A DNA stretch of 42,469 nt from positions 1 through 42,469 of IMG/VR virus record IMGVR_UViG_3300035698_013879, one strand, 5' to 3'. Position numbers and translations under genes: made by a program. Position 1 is the stretch's first letter. Every line of letters begins with the position of its first letter. Positions 41,138 to 42,469 of the stretch are shown piece by piece. The notes beneath the pieces are model-generated. The model did not search any database. It was not told the DNA's origin and worked only from the letters and a program-made list of their open reading frames with translations. The DNA is from a virus.

Positions 41138-41347
41138 CTAGCTCTCCTCTTCTGTGTTCAGGGTTTTACCAATACAAATTAAACGTTTTGAATAAAGAAC
41201 AAAATACGGCTCAAGCCACTGGGCTATCCTAAAGTGAATAACTAAAATCGGTTGTTTACAGTACAGCAATTGCTCTTCTCTATGAAAATGTAACCATGCA
41301 AATATTACCGGAATATACATTGGTGTCTTATTAATTTTCAAAGGCAT
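41138..41347 (-). CDS. Hypothetical small protein
   Basis: 69 aa from ATG 41347; a GTG 9 bases upstream is an alternative start. Aromatic- and His-rich (MYIPVIFAWLHFHREEQLLY; IHFRIAQWLEPYFVLY), with no motif or clear membrane segment. The start overlaps the end of the upstream 39-aa gene by 10 bases, and the stop is 1 base from the next gene region. Real but of unknown function. Confidence 0.45.
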   Translation of the reverse strand: MPLKINKTPMYIPVIFAWLHFHREEQLLYCKQPILVIHFRIAQWLEPYFVLYSKRLICIGKTLNTEEES

Positions 41348-41457
41348 ACCACCCACATTATTAAACTAACCAGCACAATGATAACCACCACTTGTACCCA
41401 AGTAGTGAACACTTCCCATTCTTGCTCTATGTCTTCGTCTCGTTTATCGATTAGCAT
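41338..41457 (-). CDS. 39-aa single-pass membrane protein
   Basis: 39 aa: an acidic N-terminus (MLIDKRDEDIEQEWEVF) followed by a single hydrophobic helix (WVQVVVIIVLVSLIMWVVCL) running to the end. It starts inside the end of the lipase-like gene (14-base overlap) and ends inside the next gene. The pairing with a membrane-anchored hydrolase suggests a partner, regulator or superinfection-related membrane peptide; this is inference. Confidence 0.5.
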   Translation of the reverse strand: MLIDKRDEDIEQEWEVFTTWVQVVVIIVLVSLIMWVVCL

Positions 41458-41995
41458 TTATACCCTCCATGACCTGACTCTTAACTTTCTTAGGAAGTCC
41501 AATGTGACTGACTCCTGTGATATTGGTATTCATCGCCCCTTTAATGGGGTGACCTGAAAACATACCCGACTGATAATAATTGTGGTGTATCTTTTGAGTT
41601 GTCACATACTTGTCATTCATTGAAGACTTCCAGGACCGAGCATCCATCGTAATCATAACCTTGCAATGAACATCAGCTCGCATAAGCCTACCGCCACCAA
41701 ATGAATGACCGATACACAACGCCGCTTTGATTACACCTTTAAACGTATAAGGAACTGAATGAACTACATAACCTAATGCTTCCAAGTCACTAGCGTAAGC
41801 TTTGCGAACATAGCCAGCTTCATAGGAAGCTAACCCTTCAACAAGGTAAGCACTATTTTCTGTTGGATTTATTTTGATTTTAGATACATCAATATATTTG
41901 CTAATAAATATAGTTATAACAAAACCGATAATCAAACCAATGATTACATTTACCCAAAACTTTTTCTTGCTATTTTCCAGTTTTAAGTCATACAT
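41444..41995 (-). CDS. Membrane-anchored alpha/beta-hydrolase (lipase-like)
   Basis: 183 aa from ATG 41995; the frame is open a little further, with a TTG. One transmembrane helix at about 14-32 (WVNVIIGLIIGFVITIFI) preceded by Lys residues predicts the rest to be outside the cytoplasm. The remainder shows a nucleophile elbow C-IGHSFGGG with S98, an acid in ITMDAR (D118), and a His in GVSHIGLP (H164). This is the Ser-Asp-His order of alpha/beta hydrolases, in a compact domain. It starts 8 bases inside the upstream gene. Possible roles are cleavage of membrane lipid or acyl groups during infection, or superinfection exclusion; none is demonstrated. Confidence 0.7.
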   Translation of the reverse strand: MYDLKLENSKKKFWVNVIIGLIIGFVITIFISKYIDVSKIKINPTENSAYLVEGLASYEAGYVRKAYASDLEALGYVVHSVPYTFKGVIKAALCIGHSFGGGRLMRADVHCKVMITMDARSWKSSMNDKYVTTQKIHHNYYQSGMFSGHPIKGAMNTNITGVSHIGLPKKVKSQVMEGINANR

Positions 41996-42311
41996 TTTTA
42001 CCGCCCCCAAGCTTATTATATTTCTTGCTAACTAGTCGCTCACTTCTTATCTCACTCAACGACTCAATGACCAATAGCTCGCCTTCAAGCATTTCGTTAA
42101 GCTTGTCAAACAACGTCTCAAAGTTTTCAGGCAATGTTCGTGTTGTTCTAAACTTAACAGTGTACATATCAACCTCAGTTTTCTCACCGTTTTGAAAGTA
42201 TGCGACACGCATGTCAGGATTGTCACCCTTTGGTATTTCGTCAATCATCACAGCTAATGATTGACCACGCCTTGGCAAGTATTGCCACTTCCTAAATAGT
42301 ACTCTTTGCAT
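41988..42311 (-). CDS. Hypothetical protein
   Basis: 107 aa; GAGGG precedes the ATG. No recognised family. Sequence reads as mixed alpha/beta (YLPRRGQSLAVMIDEIPKGD; VDMYTVKFRTTRTLPENFET). The acidic middle and basic ends give no clear function. It is part of the leftward early module, coupled to the hydrolase gene. Confidence 0.5.
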   Translation of the reverse strand: MQRVLFRKWQYLPRRGQSLAVMIDEIPKGDNPDMRVAYFQNGEKTEVDMYTVKFRTTRTLPENFETLFDKLNEMLEGELLVIESLSEIRSERLVSKKYNKLGGGKNV

Positions 42312-42334
42312 CGTGTCACACCCTCTAAGTTTAA

Positions 42335-42469
42335 TTATTCAATCATTCTATTTTCACCAAAAGGCTTCTCATTTATCAAGTCACCAAGCTTCTTAATGCC
42401 CGTCTCACGAGCTATTTTCTCCTTGGTACGTTTAGCTAGCTTCTCATTAATTATTGCAACCAAGGGCAG
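42335..42469 (-). CDS. Partial gene running off the right edge
   Basis: Open frame of 44 codons on the minus strand, ending TAA at 42335-42337 and entering from beyond the window. The visible part is Lys/Glu-rich and helical (INEKLAKRTKEKIARETGIK). A possible DNA-binding or toxin-like small protein; no family is recognised. If the molecule is circular, the frame continues without a stop through bases 1-30 to an ATG at 28-30 (on the minus strand) that has GGGAG upstream. The complete protein would then be 54 aa. Confidence 0.45.
   Translation of the reverse strand: MPLVAIINEKLAKRTKEKIARETGIKKLGDLINEKPFGENRMIE

Overview
The window reads as a nearly complete genome of a virulent, short-tailed (podovirus-type) phage of a Gram-negative bacterium. 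This rests on a full podoviral structural set: terminase, head-tail connector portal, scaffold, capsid, two tail-tubular-type proteins, three internal virion (ejection) proteins and a T7-like tail-fibre N-terminus. No integrase, repressor/antirepressor immunity cassette, phage RNA polymerase or tRNA gene was seen, so transcription probably relies on the host polymerase. The base composition is AT-rich. The lipoprotein in the lysis region and the lytic transglycosylase in the ejection protein point to a Gram-negative envelope. The host cannot be named from the sequence.

Layout. (1) 1-305: non-coding left end with direct repeats and a possible promoter. (2) 306-27106, plus strand: packaging, head, tail, ejection, fibre and lysis genes, mostly overlapping or a few bases apart. 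(3) 27099-32902, minus strand: replication genes. In transcription order these are a proline-rich protein, a PD-(D/E)XK exonuclease, a small Cys-rich protein, a single-strand-binding protein, a family B DNA polymerase, a winged-helix-like protein and two small genes. (4) 32903-33025: divergent control region with a perfect 10-bp inverted repeat. (5) 33026-39612, plus strand: DEAD/H helicase split by an intein, a 13-codon minicistron, ATP-dependent DNA ligase, two small proteins, a VRR-NUC nuclease, an HNH/AP2-like remnant and a primase-polymerase/helicase fusion. (6) 39591-42469, minus strand: small early-type genes including two DNA-binding proteins and a membrane-anchored lipase-like hydrolase. 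The last gene runs off the right edge.

How it works together. The replication genes form a largely self-sufficient replisome (primase-helicase, polymerase with proofreading, SSB, ligase, nucleases, repair-type helicase) expressed from a divergent control region. The capsid module is of the BPP-1 (Bbp) type and the tail and ejection module is T7-like in plan.

Most unusual points: two structural-looking proteins (5418-6248 and 22099-24597) start with clear Sec signal peptides and have even, sparse cysteines. The helicase carries an intein inside its Walker A motif whose homing endonuclease looks degenerate. The polymerase has NTDG where family B enzymes usually have DTDS. There is an 18-bp perfect stem-loop at the end of the lipoprotein gene, a 74-nt folded element at 27543-27616, and a cluster of perfect tandem duplications at the left end. 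Family names come from motif recognition by eye; no database search was possible.
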